From: Neoscytalidium dimidiatum
Taxonomy: Eukaryota > Ascomycota > Dothideomycetes > Botryosphaeriales > Botryosphaeriaceae
Reading direction: 5' to 3'
DNA length: 64,000 bases
Assembly: GCA_037367355.1 (NCBI GenBank)
Contig: CM074695.1
Location: 62,001 to 126,000 of the forward strand
Of the stretch, positions 21,834 through 33,769 are shown piece after piece. Position numbers and translations under genes: made by a program. Under the pieces are notes generated by a model. The model saw only the letters and a list, made by a program, of their open reading frames with translations, had not been told where the DNA came from and did not search any database. Position 1 is the stretch's first letter. The number at the start of each line of letters is the position of its first letter.

Positions 21834-23141
21834 ATGGCATTCTCACCACCACCGTTAACAGGCATCCGCGTCCTCGAGTTCGCTGGCCTGGCTCCAGGTA
21901 CGCACAGCTACCGTACTCCTCGCAGCTACCTCCGACTAACCACTTCCCCCCACCCTCAAGGCCCATTCGCCGGCCTCATGCTCGCCGACTACGGCGCCAC
22001 CGTGATCCGCGTCGACCGCGCCCACCCGTCCTCACACCACAGCACCGACCCCTCCCCCGCCCCACCGACCAACGACCTCCTCACGCGCCGCAAAAGCTCC
22101 ATCGCCGTGGACCTCAAGGCGCCCGCGGGCGTCGCGCTGCTCCACGCGCTCATCCCCTCCGTCGACGTCGTCATCGACCCCTTCCGGCCGGGCGTGCTCG
22201 AGAAGGCGCGGCTGGGGCCGGACCGCCTGCTCAAGCTGCACCCGGGCCTGGTCTACGCGCGGCTGACGGGCTTCCGGCGCGACGGCAGGTACAGCGCGAT
22301 GGCGGGCCACGACATCAACTACATCGCCGTGTCGGGCGTGCTCGGCATGCTGGGGCGCAAGGCCGCGAAGCCGTACGCGCCGGCCAACCTGCTGGCCGAC
22401 TTTGCGGGCGGCGGCGCCATGGCCGCCGTCGGCATCGTGCTGGCGCTGTACGAGCGCGAGCGCAACGGCGGCCGCGGCCAGGTCGTCGAGGCCAACATGG
22501 TCGACGGCAGCGCCTACCTCGCCACCTTCCCGCGCGTCATGCGCGCCACCCCGCTGTGGGACCGCCCGCGCGGCGAGAACGTGCTGGACGGCGGCTGCCC
22601 CTGGTACGACACGTACGAGACCAAGGACGGCAGGTACGTCGCCGTCGGCGCGCTGGAGCCGCAGTTCTTCGCCGCCCTGTGCAAGGGGTTGGACGTCGAC
22701 CCGGAGAAGCTCCCCGGCCCGAGGGAGGACAGGCGCGTGTGGCCGCACCTGCGGATGCTGTTTACGGCCAAGTTCAAGAGCAGGACGAGGAGGGAATGGG
22801 AGGACGTGTTTGACGGGACGGACGCGTGCGTCACGCCGGTGCTGGAGCAGGACGAGCTGAGGGATGCTGGCTACGATCAGAGGCCTGCAGTCACTTTGAA
22901 GTCTTCGCCAGGGTGGGCTATTGCGGATGCTGCGGCCGACGGAAGACCAGCGGCCGAAGGGCAAGGCATAGGCGTTGAGGGGAGCGGATGGGTGGATAAG
23001 GGACTGGGGCCTGGAGAGGGCGGAGCAGAAGCACTAGGCAGATTGATGGGCTGGAAGGAGGGTGTGCACTACAATGTCGAAAACGGCGGATTGGTACTGA
23101 TCGACCGAACGAGGAAATCTAAGAGTAATTATAAATTATGA
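21834..23141 (+). CDS. CoA-transferase family III protein, alpha-methylacyl-CoA racemase-like
   Basis: Two exons, 21834-21897 and 21961-23141, give 414 residues. The intron (21898-21960) has a GTACGC donor, a CGACTAAC branch and an AAG acceptor. It is exactly 63 nt with no stop codon, so the reading frame also runs through it unspliced. The splice restores the family motif [22 protein letters not shown], which the unspliced form breaks. CaiB/BaiF family racemases and CoA transferases act on acyl-CoA thioesters. The positions used by racemases are present: His138 (AGHDINY), Asp168 ([11 protein letters not shown]) and Glu254 (GALEPQFF). This supports epimerisation of 2-methylacyl-CoA, as in peroxisomal beta-oxidation of branched chains. 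No C-terminal PTS1 is visible (it ends NYKL). The GC content is high. Confidence 0.9.
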   Translation: MAFSPPPLTGIRVLEFAGLAPGTHSYRTPRSYLRLTTSPHPQGPFAGLMLADYGATVIRVDRAHPSSHHSTDPSPAPPTNDLLTRRKSSIAVDLKAPAGVALLHALIPSVDVVIDPFRPGVLEKARLGPDRLLKLHPGLVYARLTGFRRDGRYSAMAGHDINYIAVSGVLGMLGRKAAKPYAPANLLADFAGGGAMAAVGIVLALYERERNGGRGQVVEANMVDGSAYLATFPRVMRATPLWDRPRGENVLDGGCPWYDTYETKDGRYVAVGALEPQFFAALCKGLDVDPEKLPGPREDRRVWPHLRMLFTAKFKSRTRREWEDVFDGTDACVTPVLEQDELRDAGYDQRPAVTLKSSPGWAIADAAADGRPAAEGQGIGVEGSGWVDKGLGPGEGGAEALGRLMGWKEGVHYNVENGGLVLIDRTRKSKSNYKL

Positions 23142-23657
23142 TATTCAAGCTTGGATGGTATGAAAAAAAAAAAAAATGTACAGATATCCGGGGGTTTAGT
23201 CCCTCACTGTGAACTTGCTGCAAAGACAGAAAATCAGTCTTACTACCTTATCACATCTTTAATCACCCAATTAACATTGAGTTTCGCACTGGGATTATGA
23301 TATTCGATCTTTCAAACCTACGATCGGCTGGCCGACAGATCTGATCTGGTATTACAATTTCACTGCTTCGAGCAGTTTCTTCAGATAATGCATAGGCTTC
23401 GTGATGATGAAGCCTCTACATGAAGTGTTGCGGGCCCTCGTAGGAGTCCCTATGTCCGACGCCCCGACACATGTACCGACTCTCAGCGACGCCAAACTCC
23501 GCATGCGATACAAGACAGTAAAGCAGCTGTCTCCAGAGAGTCTAGAGGATGTGCGTACGCCATAATGGTGAAGGCACAGAGCTCCTGAATGCACAAATAA
23601 CCCCAAGACCTCCCCAACACCTGGCAGTTTTGGAAAATAAGTACTGCTCCATCAGGA
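23142..23657. other. Convergent 3' intergenic region
   Basis: A 516-bp spacer between the convergent racemase and SRP54 genes, AT-rich with A13 at about 23163. It probably holds both 3' UTRs. No gene is seen. Confidence 0.4.
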
Positions 23658-25344
23658 TCATCTCCGTCCTCTTCCAGCACCCCCCATTCCACCGCCGCCA
23701 AGCATGGACATCATCTTGCCCAGATCCATGTTACTTAGGTCTGGCATACCGCCACCTCCAGGTCCACCGCCACCGCCCATCATCTTCATCAGTGAGCCCA
23801 TATCCGGCATTCCCATGCCGCCCATACCTGGCATACCACCAGCACCTCCCATCGACTGCAAGCGCTTGAGCGCAGCGGCTTGTTGCTGTTTGTTGCCGAG
23901 TGCTGCCTGGCCCTGCTTGCCCTGCAGGTTCTTCATGCCCTTGCCCATCTTCTTTGCCATACCGCCCATGAGCATGCGCTGAGAGAGCAGCTCCTCAACT
24001 TCCCGTACCGACGTTCCCGAGCCCATTGCCACACGAGTCATCCGCGCAGGTTCATCCGTGAAGCATTTGCCATCCGAATCAAGCTCCTTGGTGGTCATCG
24101 AATCGCAGATGTAGATCATGCGCTTGAGTTTCAAGGAGCCTTCTTCATCATCCATACCGCCCATCATCCCTGAGAGACCGGGGATCATGCCGGCCATTTT
24201 TGAGAGAGGTCCCATCTTCATGATATTCTGGAGTTGGTCGCGCAGGTCGCGGATGGTGAAAATACCCTCCTGGATGTGCTTCATCGTCTCCTTCTGGTCC
24301 AGCTTCAGAGACTGCACGTGCTCGACCAAGCCTTGCACGTCCCCCATGCCCAGGAGCTTACCCACAAATCGTTGAGGGTCGAACTTTTCAAAATCCAGCA
24401 TGTGCTCTCCAGTACCCAGGAAGGCAATAGGGCAGTGTGTTGCTGCAGTTGCAGAGATAGCGCCACCACCGGCGGCAGCACCATCTGTCTTGGTCAAGAT
24501 GATCGCACCAAAATCTGCCGTTTCCTTGAATGCGCGAGCCTGGGATTCCGCAGCCTGACCAATGGACGAGTCGAGGACCATGATAGTTTGATGGGGTTCC
24601 ACAGCCTGCTGAATCTGGATCATCTCATCAAATAAATCCTGCTCCTGCCTATGCCTTCCACTGGTGTCCACGATGATAATCTCGAAGCGCTCCTTCTTGA
24701 ACTTCTCTACACCTTCCCTAGCCACAACCACAGGGTCCGTCTGGGTTAAACTTCCATAATAAGGGATCTTGGCCTTGGTGGCGTTTTGCTTGAGTTGATC
24801 GAAAGCACCGGCACGGAAGGTGTCGGCGCAAACCAGACAAGACTTGAATCCACGGGCAGAATACCAGCGCGCCAACTTTGTACACGACGTGGTTTTACCG
24901 GAACCCTGGAGACCGACAAACATGATGACGTTGGACTTGCCCTTGCGCGGCTTGAAGGGTTCGGAGTGGGGATCAACAAGCTTGACGAGCTCATCGAAAA
25001 CGGCCTGAAGCATTGAAGTTAGTGACGTGATTACGAGGCAAGCTCACACGTATATATAGCACCTTCTGAATGAGGCGCTTCTTGTTCACGCCCGGTGCGA
25101 TGTCCTTAAAGTTGACTGCTTTCCGTATCGAGTTGCGCAGGCCGGAGACAAGCTTGATGTTAACGTCCGCTTCTATAAGTGCATTGCAGATCTCTTTAAT
25201 CATGCGATCGAAGTCCTTTAGGAACAATTAGCGGTGGGCGCAAACGCCGGGCTTGTGCGGCGCTACCTTCTCGTCGAGATTGGGCGCCCTGGTCAAATCT
25301 GACACGGCGGCATTGATGCGCCGACCGAGGTCTTGAAGGACCAT
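23658..25344 (-). CDS. srp54: Signal recognition particle 54 kDa subunit
   Basis: Three exons: 25267-25344, 25063-25215 and 23658-25004, give 525 residues. The joins [12 protein letters not shown] and [13 protein letters not shown] restore the conserved N domain. SRP54 is the GTPase that binds signal sequences and 7S RNA in the cytosol and docks ribosomes to the ER receptor. G-domain motifs are intact: P-loop [24 protein letters not shown] and [12 protein letters not shown]. In the M domain are [13 protein letters not shown], the RNA-binding helix [15 protein letters not shown] and a Met/Gly-rich tail ([15 protein letters not shown]) that forms the signal-sequence groove. Introns of 51 and 58 nt fall only in the N domain. 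The gene is divergent from RRP15 across a 234-bp shared promoter. Confidence 0.97.
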
Positions 25345-25578
25345 GATGGGCGGCTTGTGCGAGAGGGTGTGGAGGGTACAGGAGGCCGGGGGTTGTGAGA
25401 CGTCGACGTGGTTGAAATTCAAGCTGCGAATGGAGCGGAGCGGCGACGGCGGGGAGTGGAGAGGCCAAGCCTGAAGGCGGTGAGCTGGCCTGTGTGCATC
25501 TGGGCCCAGGCGCTGCGGCGCGTCAAAAAAGTTCGGCAGACCGAAGTGCAACTCTATCATCATCCGCACACCGTCACG
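25345..25578. promoter_or_regulatory. Bidirectional promoter SRP54 / RRP15
   Basis: A 234-bp spacer between two divergent start codons. No TATA box is seen, as is usual for housekeeping genes. The layout suggests shared growth-linked control of protein targeting and ribosome biogenesis, which is inference. Confidence 0.5.
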
Positions 25579-26439
25579 ATGCCCGCCCCTTCAAGAACAC
25601 CCGTCGCCCTCAAGCGGAAGAGAACCGAGCAGCTGCGCGGTAAAAGTGCTAGGCGCCCCAAGAAAGTTAGACGCCAAACCGAATACCACAGCTCCAGCGA
25701 GGACGAGAGCGCCGACGAGCAACAATCCAAGGCGGTCGACGCCTACGAATCTGCATCTTCTTCTTCTGAAGAGGTCAATGAGGTTCCTGACGCTTCCGCT
25801 AGCAAGGACGAGTTCTCCGACACCGACCTAGAGGACGCTCCCGCGGACGGATCCGATGTGGAGGGAACAAATTCAGGAAATGACAGCGAAGACGAGGACG
25901 AAGACGAGTTCGAGGAAGACTCGGATGCCGCCTCAAGCACCGCGCCGTCCCGGATGAAAAAGAAGCGCAACGATCCCGATGCCTTCGCAACTTCGATGCA
26001 GAAAATTCTCGGCTCCAAACTGAGCTCCTCAAAACGGGCAGATCCCATTCTGTCGCGCAGTAAAGTCGCACACGAAGCTGGCAAGGAACTGGCGGAATCG
26101 AAGTTGGAAGCTAAGGCACGCCACAAGCTGCGGGAAGAAAAGCATGCGCTGCTGGAGAAGGGCCGTGTGAAAGACGTGATGGGATTGAGCACTCCCGATG
26201 TCTCCACCCAGCAAATTCAAGAGGAGGAACGTCGGTTGAAGAAGACAGCCCAGAGGGGTGTTGTCAAACTGTTCAATGCTGTGCGTGCCGCCCAAGTCAA
26301 GGGCGAACAGGCTGCCAGGGAGGCGAAGATGAAGGGTATGGTCGGCATGGACAAGAGGGGAGAGAAGGTAACCGAGATGAGCAAGAAGGGATTCCTAGAC
26401 CTCATTGCGGGTGGTGGAAAGAAGGCAGCGGCCGCATAA
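25579..26439 (+). CDS. rrp15: Ribosomal RNA-processing protein 15 (Rrp15)
   Basis: An intronless gene of 286 residues. Rrp15 is a nucleolar pre-60S factor needed for 27S pre-rRNA processing. The N terminus is basic (LKRKRTEQLRGKSARRPKK, a nuclear or nucleolar signal). About 80 acidic, Ser-rich residues follow. The conserved Rrp15p domain is at about 125-250: NDPDAFATSMQKILGSKL, ADPILSRSKVAHEAGKEL and RHKLREEKHALLEKGRVKDV. The C terminus has GEKVTEMSKKGFLDLIAGG. I chose the ATG at 25579 because the in-frame sequence before it lies in the shared promoter and lacks an upstream ATG. The stop is only 64 bp from the stop of the convergent downstream gene. Confidence 0.93.
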   Translation: MPAPSRTPVALKRKRTEQLRGKSARRPKKVRRQTEYHSSSEDESADEQQSKAVDAYESASSSSEEVNEVPDASASKDEFSDTDLEDAPADGSDVEGTNSGNDSEDEDEDEFEEDSDAASSTAPSRMKKKRNDPDAFATSMQKILGSKLSSSKRADPILSRSKVAHEAGKELAESKLEAKARHKLREEKHALLEKGRVKDVMGLSTPDVSTQQIQEEERRLKKTAQRGVVKLFNAVRAAQVKGEQAAREAKMKGMVGMDKRGEKVTEMSKKGFLDLIAGGGKKAAAA

Positions 26440-26503
26440 AAGACACCGTGGGGTCATTGACGGCGTTCCATATTTGAGAACTTCAGAAGAGATTGAATTG
26501 GGA

Positions 26504-27622
26504 CTATATCGCGCGCTCGGTGCGCTTAATCGCGACCATGTCCTCCACGCCGCATTTTCCAGCGTCCAGAACTCCGGCTTTGCTCAAGATATCGATCGTC
26601 TTCTCCACAACTCCCGGATCGACGCCTCTCACGTCCTCGGCGAACTTGACCGTCTTAGTCCATTCCTTGGCGTCTTCCGCGGAATAGTCAAGCTCGGTTG
26701 AGATATACGTGATTGCCTCTTCTTGATTCTCCTTGTAATGCTGGACGCCCTTGTCGATGGCGTCGCTCATCGCCTGCAAACGCTTGTCTGTGGCATCTCG
26801 AGCTACGATGTGCCAGCTTGGCCAGGGTGTGTAGATCTCTCCAATACGTTTGATCTCCCCGTTGTCATAGTAGCGCTTCGAAGTAAAGTGCTCCCACATG
26901 AAGAAGTCAGCGGTGCCATCATTGACTGCCTCGCGGAGTTTGGCAAAGGTGTTGAGGGGGATGACTTCGAAAGGCGGCTGGCCAGGCTTAGATTGGGAGA
27001 GCCATCCGTGCTGGTCGGCCAGCACGAAGCCCATCACATAGGATCCACTGCCCAGATAGAACAATGTCAGCTCCGCGTCTGCACTTGGCTCCAAACCACC
27101 ACTGCCGATCGCTTTGTGACTGAACGCACCTGCCAATGCGACTAACGCCGATTTTCTTGCCCCGTAGCCCCTCCACACCATGAATTTCCCTTTTCGTACC
27201 CGTGCTGATGGCCCAGCACAGCGGCGTCTCAACATACGTGCCTACCAGCTTGTATCCAGCGGCGTTCGCATCGCCCTTCTCCACTATAGCCTTGCCGATG
27301 CCTGCGACCCACCCTTCTGTCAAGCCAATTCCAACGTCAATTTCCTTTCCCTGAAGCGACTGGATCATGTGGCCGGTTCCGGAAGGGAAGGGGACGAGGT
27401 CGGCTTGCAGGCCATAGTGCTTTTGCGCAAAATGAAGCGGTGTCGAGAAGTGCTCTGGATCGGACATCAGCTTCAAAGAGGTGGATATTTTGTACGATAT
27501 CGAAAAGAAATACCCGGCACGTAGCCAATGCGCAGCTTTTGCGCCATTGTTGCTGCGGAGGAGAATGCACGGCGAGTAGTCGGCGTTGCGGGGACGAATG
27601 CACGGAGCGAGGAGCGCAGCAT
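26504..27622 (-). CDS. Mitochondrially targeted periplasmic-binding-protein-like (type II, Ca3427-like) protein
   Basis: Three exons: 27514-27622, 27130-27454 and 26504-27047, give 325 residues. The introns are 59 and 82 nt and the joins GYVP|EHFSTPLHF and SRIG|SGSYVMGF are in frame. The fold is that of bacterial substrate-binding proteins (type II PBP, SsuA/THI5-like): LRIGYVP at the start of the domain, EIDVGIGLTEGWVAGIGKAI, LRGKKIGVSRIGSGS in the hinge and ligand loop, and NDGTADFFMWEH. Such single-domain proteins occur in fungi without an ABC transporter partner and have no settled role; I recall a family label Ca3427-like. The first 25 residues (MLRSSLRAFVPATPTTRRAF then SSAAT) look like a cleavable mitochondrial presequence, so I chose the start at 27622 rather than Met26. 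It is divergent from a flavin monooxygenase. Confidence 0.82.
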
Positions 27623-28065
27623 CGTGGCCGCGATTGCGGAGAATGAGGGGGAGAAAACGCAGGAGAAAGTATCACGGATGCGGATGCGGACGGGAAAAGC
27701 TGGATGGTGAGGGGAAATAGGGTTTGAGCTTCCAGCGGGAGACGCCAACGAGGAGCTTGGGCAATCCCGGGCCTAAAAATTCCATTATCGATAGGACAGT
27801 CGGCTAACCACCCGATGTCGTCGTTCGAGCCTCGCCCCAAAAATTGGCCGCCGAGTCAGGTGAAAAGGCGCGAGAAAGTGGGCTGAGCCATTCCCGGGTT
27901 GCCTTTTCTCTGATACGCGCCGTTTCCTTCTTCCTCTCCTCCTCTTCTTCTGGTGTAGAGTTTGGAGAAAGTAGACTTTCGGTTGCTTTGGATTCTGTTT
28001 GCCGTTCGTCCGATTAGGTACTTCGTATGCTTGCAGACCAGATACCCCGACTATTTTCGCGCGCA
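27623..28065. promoter_or_regulatory. Bidirectional promoter, PBP-like gene / flavin monooxygenase
   Basis: A 443-bp spacer between divergent starts with a polypyrimidine stretch at about 27903-27955. No other gene is seen. An upstream in-frame ATG of the monooxygenase lies at 28027. Confidence 0.45.
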
Positions 28066-29732
28066 ATGTCTTCCGCAAGTGCTGTAGCTAGCAACCCCAT
28101 CCGCTTCAACGCGAAGAAGGTGGCCGTCGTGGGAGCTGGACCATGCGGTCTAGCTGCGCTCAAGTAAGTCCTGAGCTGGCGAGTAATGATTAGATCATGA
28201 CACTCCGCCGGATAGACTAGAGATATACTTACTGGTTCGTAGATACTTGAGCGCTGAAAATAAATTTGACAAGCTGGTTGCATTTGAGCAACGCAGCTCG
28301 CCGGGAGGTCTGTGGAACTACACACCAGAGGACCACGACGATGGTTCCTTTGCTGTGCCAAAGACCCGACCCACGAAAGAGGACTTGGACAAGCCGGTTT
28401 GGCGTACCAAATCTACTCCAAATGGTGTCCCCAACGGCCATGCCGTCAACGGCGAAGCAAAGGAAGCACAGTTTGTTTCCCCCGTCTATGAGCGTCTCGA
28501 GACAAACATCCCGAAGACTCTCATGCAGTACCACGACTTCGCCTTTCCGGAAGAATCACAGCTGTTTCCCACGCATTGGACAGTCGACCGATACTTGAAG
28601 GACTACGCCAAGGATGTGGAGCATCTCATCCGGTTCCAAACGCAGGTCGCCGACGTGAAGCTTCTCGAATCCAAGGAGACTGATGGTCTGGTTGAGGAGA
28701 AGTGGACCGTCACGACAAAGAACGTCGTGACTGGTCAAGTGGATGAGGAAGTCTACGACGCGGTTGTGGTGGCAAACGGACACTTTTACATCCCTTTCGT
28801 CCCAGAAATCGAAGGTATCCAGCAGTGGCATAAAGCGCATCCGGGCAGCATAACGCATTCCAAATTCTATAGGACGCCGGACTCTTTCAAGGATAAGGTG
28901 AGAGCAACAGCATAGGCAATTTTCAGCAGAAGCTAATCTTCCGTAGAAAGTCATTGTTGTCGGCAACAGTGCCTCTGGTCTAGACATTGGCGGGCAAATC
29001 TCCACCGTGTGCTCGCTTCCCCTGATCAACTCCATCAAAGGCGAGTCCTACATGTCGCGAGGCCCACCACCGAAGTTCAAGAAGGAAGTGCCGCCGATCA
29101 AACGCCTGGACGCCAGCACCCGCACCGCGACATTCGAGGATGGCAGCAGTGAGTCCGACATTGACGCTATCGTTTTTTGCACGGGCTATCTGTACTCGCT
29201 GCCGTTCCTGTCCAGCCTGGAGCCCGCACTCGTCACGGACGGCACCCGCGTGGAGAACACGTACCAACACATCTTCTACACGCCGCACCCGACGCTCTCA
29301 TTCCTCGTCCTCAACCAGCGCATCATCCCCTTCCCGACATCCGAGGTGCAGTCCGCCATCGTTGCACGCGCGCTCGCTGGCCGCCTTACTCTGCCGGCGG
29401 AGCCGCAGATGCGCGCGTGGGAGCTGCACACGCTGGCCGTCAACGGCGAAGGCAACGATTTCCATACGCTGTGGTTCCCCAACGATGCCGACTACATCAA
29501 CGCGATGCATGACTGGGCCGTAACGGCGGAGGACGAGGATAAGGGGGTGGGCAAGAAGCCGCCGCGGTGGAGCGAATGGCATTACTGGTGCAGGGAGAGG
29601 TTCCCGGATATCAGGAAGGCATTTACCGAGAGAGGGGAGGAGAGGAAGCAGGTGAGAGAGCTGGCGGAGATTGGATTCAACTTTGAAGAATGGAAGAAGC
29701 AGAAGGAGGCCGAGGCGAAGGAACTGCTGTGA
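28066..29732 (+). CDS. Flavin-containing monooxygenase (class B)
   Basis: Three exons: 28066-28163, 28243-28897 and 28947-29732, encode 512 residues. An in-frame ATG at 28027 would add 13; I prefer 28066 because it has a purine at -3. FMOs use NADPH, O2 and FAD to oxygenate soft nucleophiles such as N or S. Motifs are the FAD Rossmann KVAVVGAGPCGLAALK, the NADP Rossmann VIVVGNSASGLDIG at the start of exon 3, an FMO fingerprint-like HPGSITHSKFY, and the FATGY-type VFCTGYLYSLPF. The protein ends in a charged helix (EWKKQKEAEAKELL). No membrane anchor is obvious. The first intron is 79 nt, the second 49 nt. It is divergent from a mitochondrial binding-protein-like gene. The substrate is unknown. 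Confidence 0.92.
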
Positions 29733-31386
29733 GATGGTGGCGAAAGAGATCGATAGAAGTAGACGTAGATAGATACTGCAAAAGAGAAATAGAGACTGGG
29801 CAGGTCTGGAATTGACTTCGAAATGCAAAAGTGCCGGTTCCAGTCAGGCAAACATTTGGAACCTGTTCGCCCAAAATCTTTTCCGCGCATTTTCCCCAAG
29901 AATGATTCTTCGTACGAAGCCAGCAGGGGCTGGAGCTGAGTCGCTGTATCGCACAGGAATGTCTGCCCAGAGCCAGTGTTCTCGTTGTCGCGTCACCATC
30001 AACTCGCAGTTGTACGACTGATTGCGAGGAGTTGAGGACGAGTGTCTGGAGGGGGAGTCGCTCGCGGCCACATGCAGCTCGAAATCAGATGCCCCTGGCG
30101 CGTTAAGGAGGAGCATTCAGAGTTGGCTTACAAATCATCTGCTGCCATCTCCCGTAACTCTATCTTTAATTTTAATATTTTTTCCACTCAGTGTAGCACG
30201 AAATCCGGACTGCAACATTCGAGCAACTTCGGATTTGCGCAATGCCAACTGTTGCGCAATATTCTGGTCTAGTCAACGACTTATACTTGCCACGTGCGAT
30301 GTCCTAGACAAAAATCAAAACCTCAGGCACCAACTTAGATCTATGGCTGGAGTTTCCTCGGTCGCGAGCAATTGGTGGTGTTTGTAAACGCTGAACCATG
30401 ACGCCGGGGAGCGGGGTCTGGGCGTGCGTGGGCGGGCGTGGGTGTGCATTCTCACGCGTGGGAGCGTAGAACAAAAAATAAACTCGCGCCGTGGGCAATC
30501 GAGGCAGCCGTCCGGACATAAGTGGACGGCCTAATTTTTATACATGTACGGCTGGACGACTGCTCCAACCGCCAATGCACGGAGGCGGCAACAATGCATT
30601 GACGGCAAGATGGCGGGGCTGCGGCGAGATGGGCATCGCATCTGGAAGCAGGAGGATCAGCGGGCGGTGGAGCGGTTTGAAGGGCTCTGGGCTCCAGGCT
30701 CCAGGCTCCAGGCTCCCGTGGCTCCTCCTGTGTATCCCTTGGCCGTTTGGCCCTTGGAAGCCCCCCCGCGCCGGGGATTTGCCATGGTGGTGGGCTCCTG
30801 TGCTGCCGAATGGCGTTGTTGCCGAATAACAGCAGCAGCCAGCTCGCCAGCCCGCCAGCCGCGCCTGTCTAAGATCTCGTGCGCACGCCAGCTCTCCCCC
30901 TCCTCAGCCTCGCGACTGATCCCGCTGTCATCTTGCTCCTCGCAAGCCCAAGCGACGCCGTGTTTTGGAGTGCACTGCCGCCTCCTTTTCGTGTGCTCCT
31001 CCGCCGGCGCTCCGAAACAAATCTATCTCACCGCCACAGCCGGACCCTTGGCCGCTTGATCGACGAGGGACGTCGTCCCGCGGCTGCTTTGCTACCCTAC
31101 CAGCTAGGCTGTCGCTTGCTGCAGTCCACCCGTATCCTCGCGCCCTCTCAGCCCTACTACCCAACACCCTCCCACCCCATCCACCGTCCTCCCTCGAGAG
31201 CCGCCGCGCCTGCTTGCTCAATCCACCGCGAAACGCCGTGCTTGCCAGCCATCCACCTTCCCGCGGAAGTGGCCGTTACGCAGAGCACCTGTGTTCATCG
31301 CCGCCACCGGGGCCTAGCTCCCCTCTTTTCCCTCGACCTCTCATCTCTCGCCCGCCCCTTCGCCGACCCCTCTTGCCGTCGCCACG
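29733..31386. other. Intergenic region upstream of calcineurin A
   Basis: A 1.65-kb spacer. A GGCTCCA tandem repeat of about four copies lies near 30686-30715. The last 500 bp are C- and CT-rich and probably include a long 5' leader of the calcineurin gene. No supported gene. Confidence 0.45.
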
Positions 31387-33402
<2,016 letters not shown>

Positions 33403-33769
33403 GATACCCGGCAGTAGCAAAAGGTCATCCTTTGTTGATTCAAACCATAGCGAGGGCATACAAGAGGTTGGTAAGACGGGGGAATAGCTGGGATCCGGAG
33501 CACGGCGGCTTGTTTGGAGGCGTTCCCTCATCTTATAGTCGTTAAAACTCTGTGAAACTGTACTTGATGATGATGACCGAGTACTGCAAACCAAGACCAA
33601 ATTCCAACCACTACTGTAATATATTTTTGCGAGGACGAGGCGTTGGCGGGCGTGAAAGTCTTGGCGTCATGACGAAATGCACAGGCACCGTGACTTCGGC
33701 GGAGCTTTGAACTTCTGCATCTCCTCCGCGCTCGCTTTAAGGCTCCGCGACTGCGCCCCAGCGGCACCA
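33403..33769. other. Intergenic region
   Basis: A 367-bp spacer between two plus-strand genes. It contains an alternative upstream in-frame ATG at 33677 for the next gene. No other feature. Confidence 0.4.

Noticed and set aside
21824..22813. 329-codon Arg-rich frame overlapping the racemase-like gene
   Set aside because: A frame shift of GC-rich coding DNA; the Arg/Pro-rich composition is the usual artefact.
27781..27840. Possible tRNA-like sequence (CAGTCGGCTAAC ... GTTCGAGCCTCGCC)
   Set aside because: The spacing between the D-loop-like and T-loop-like parts is about 15 nt too short for an anticodon arm, and the stems do not pair.
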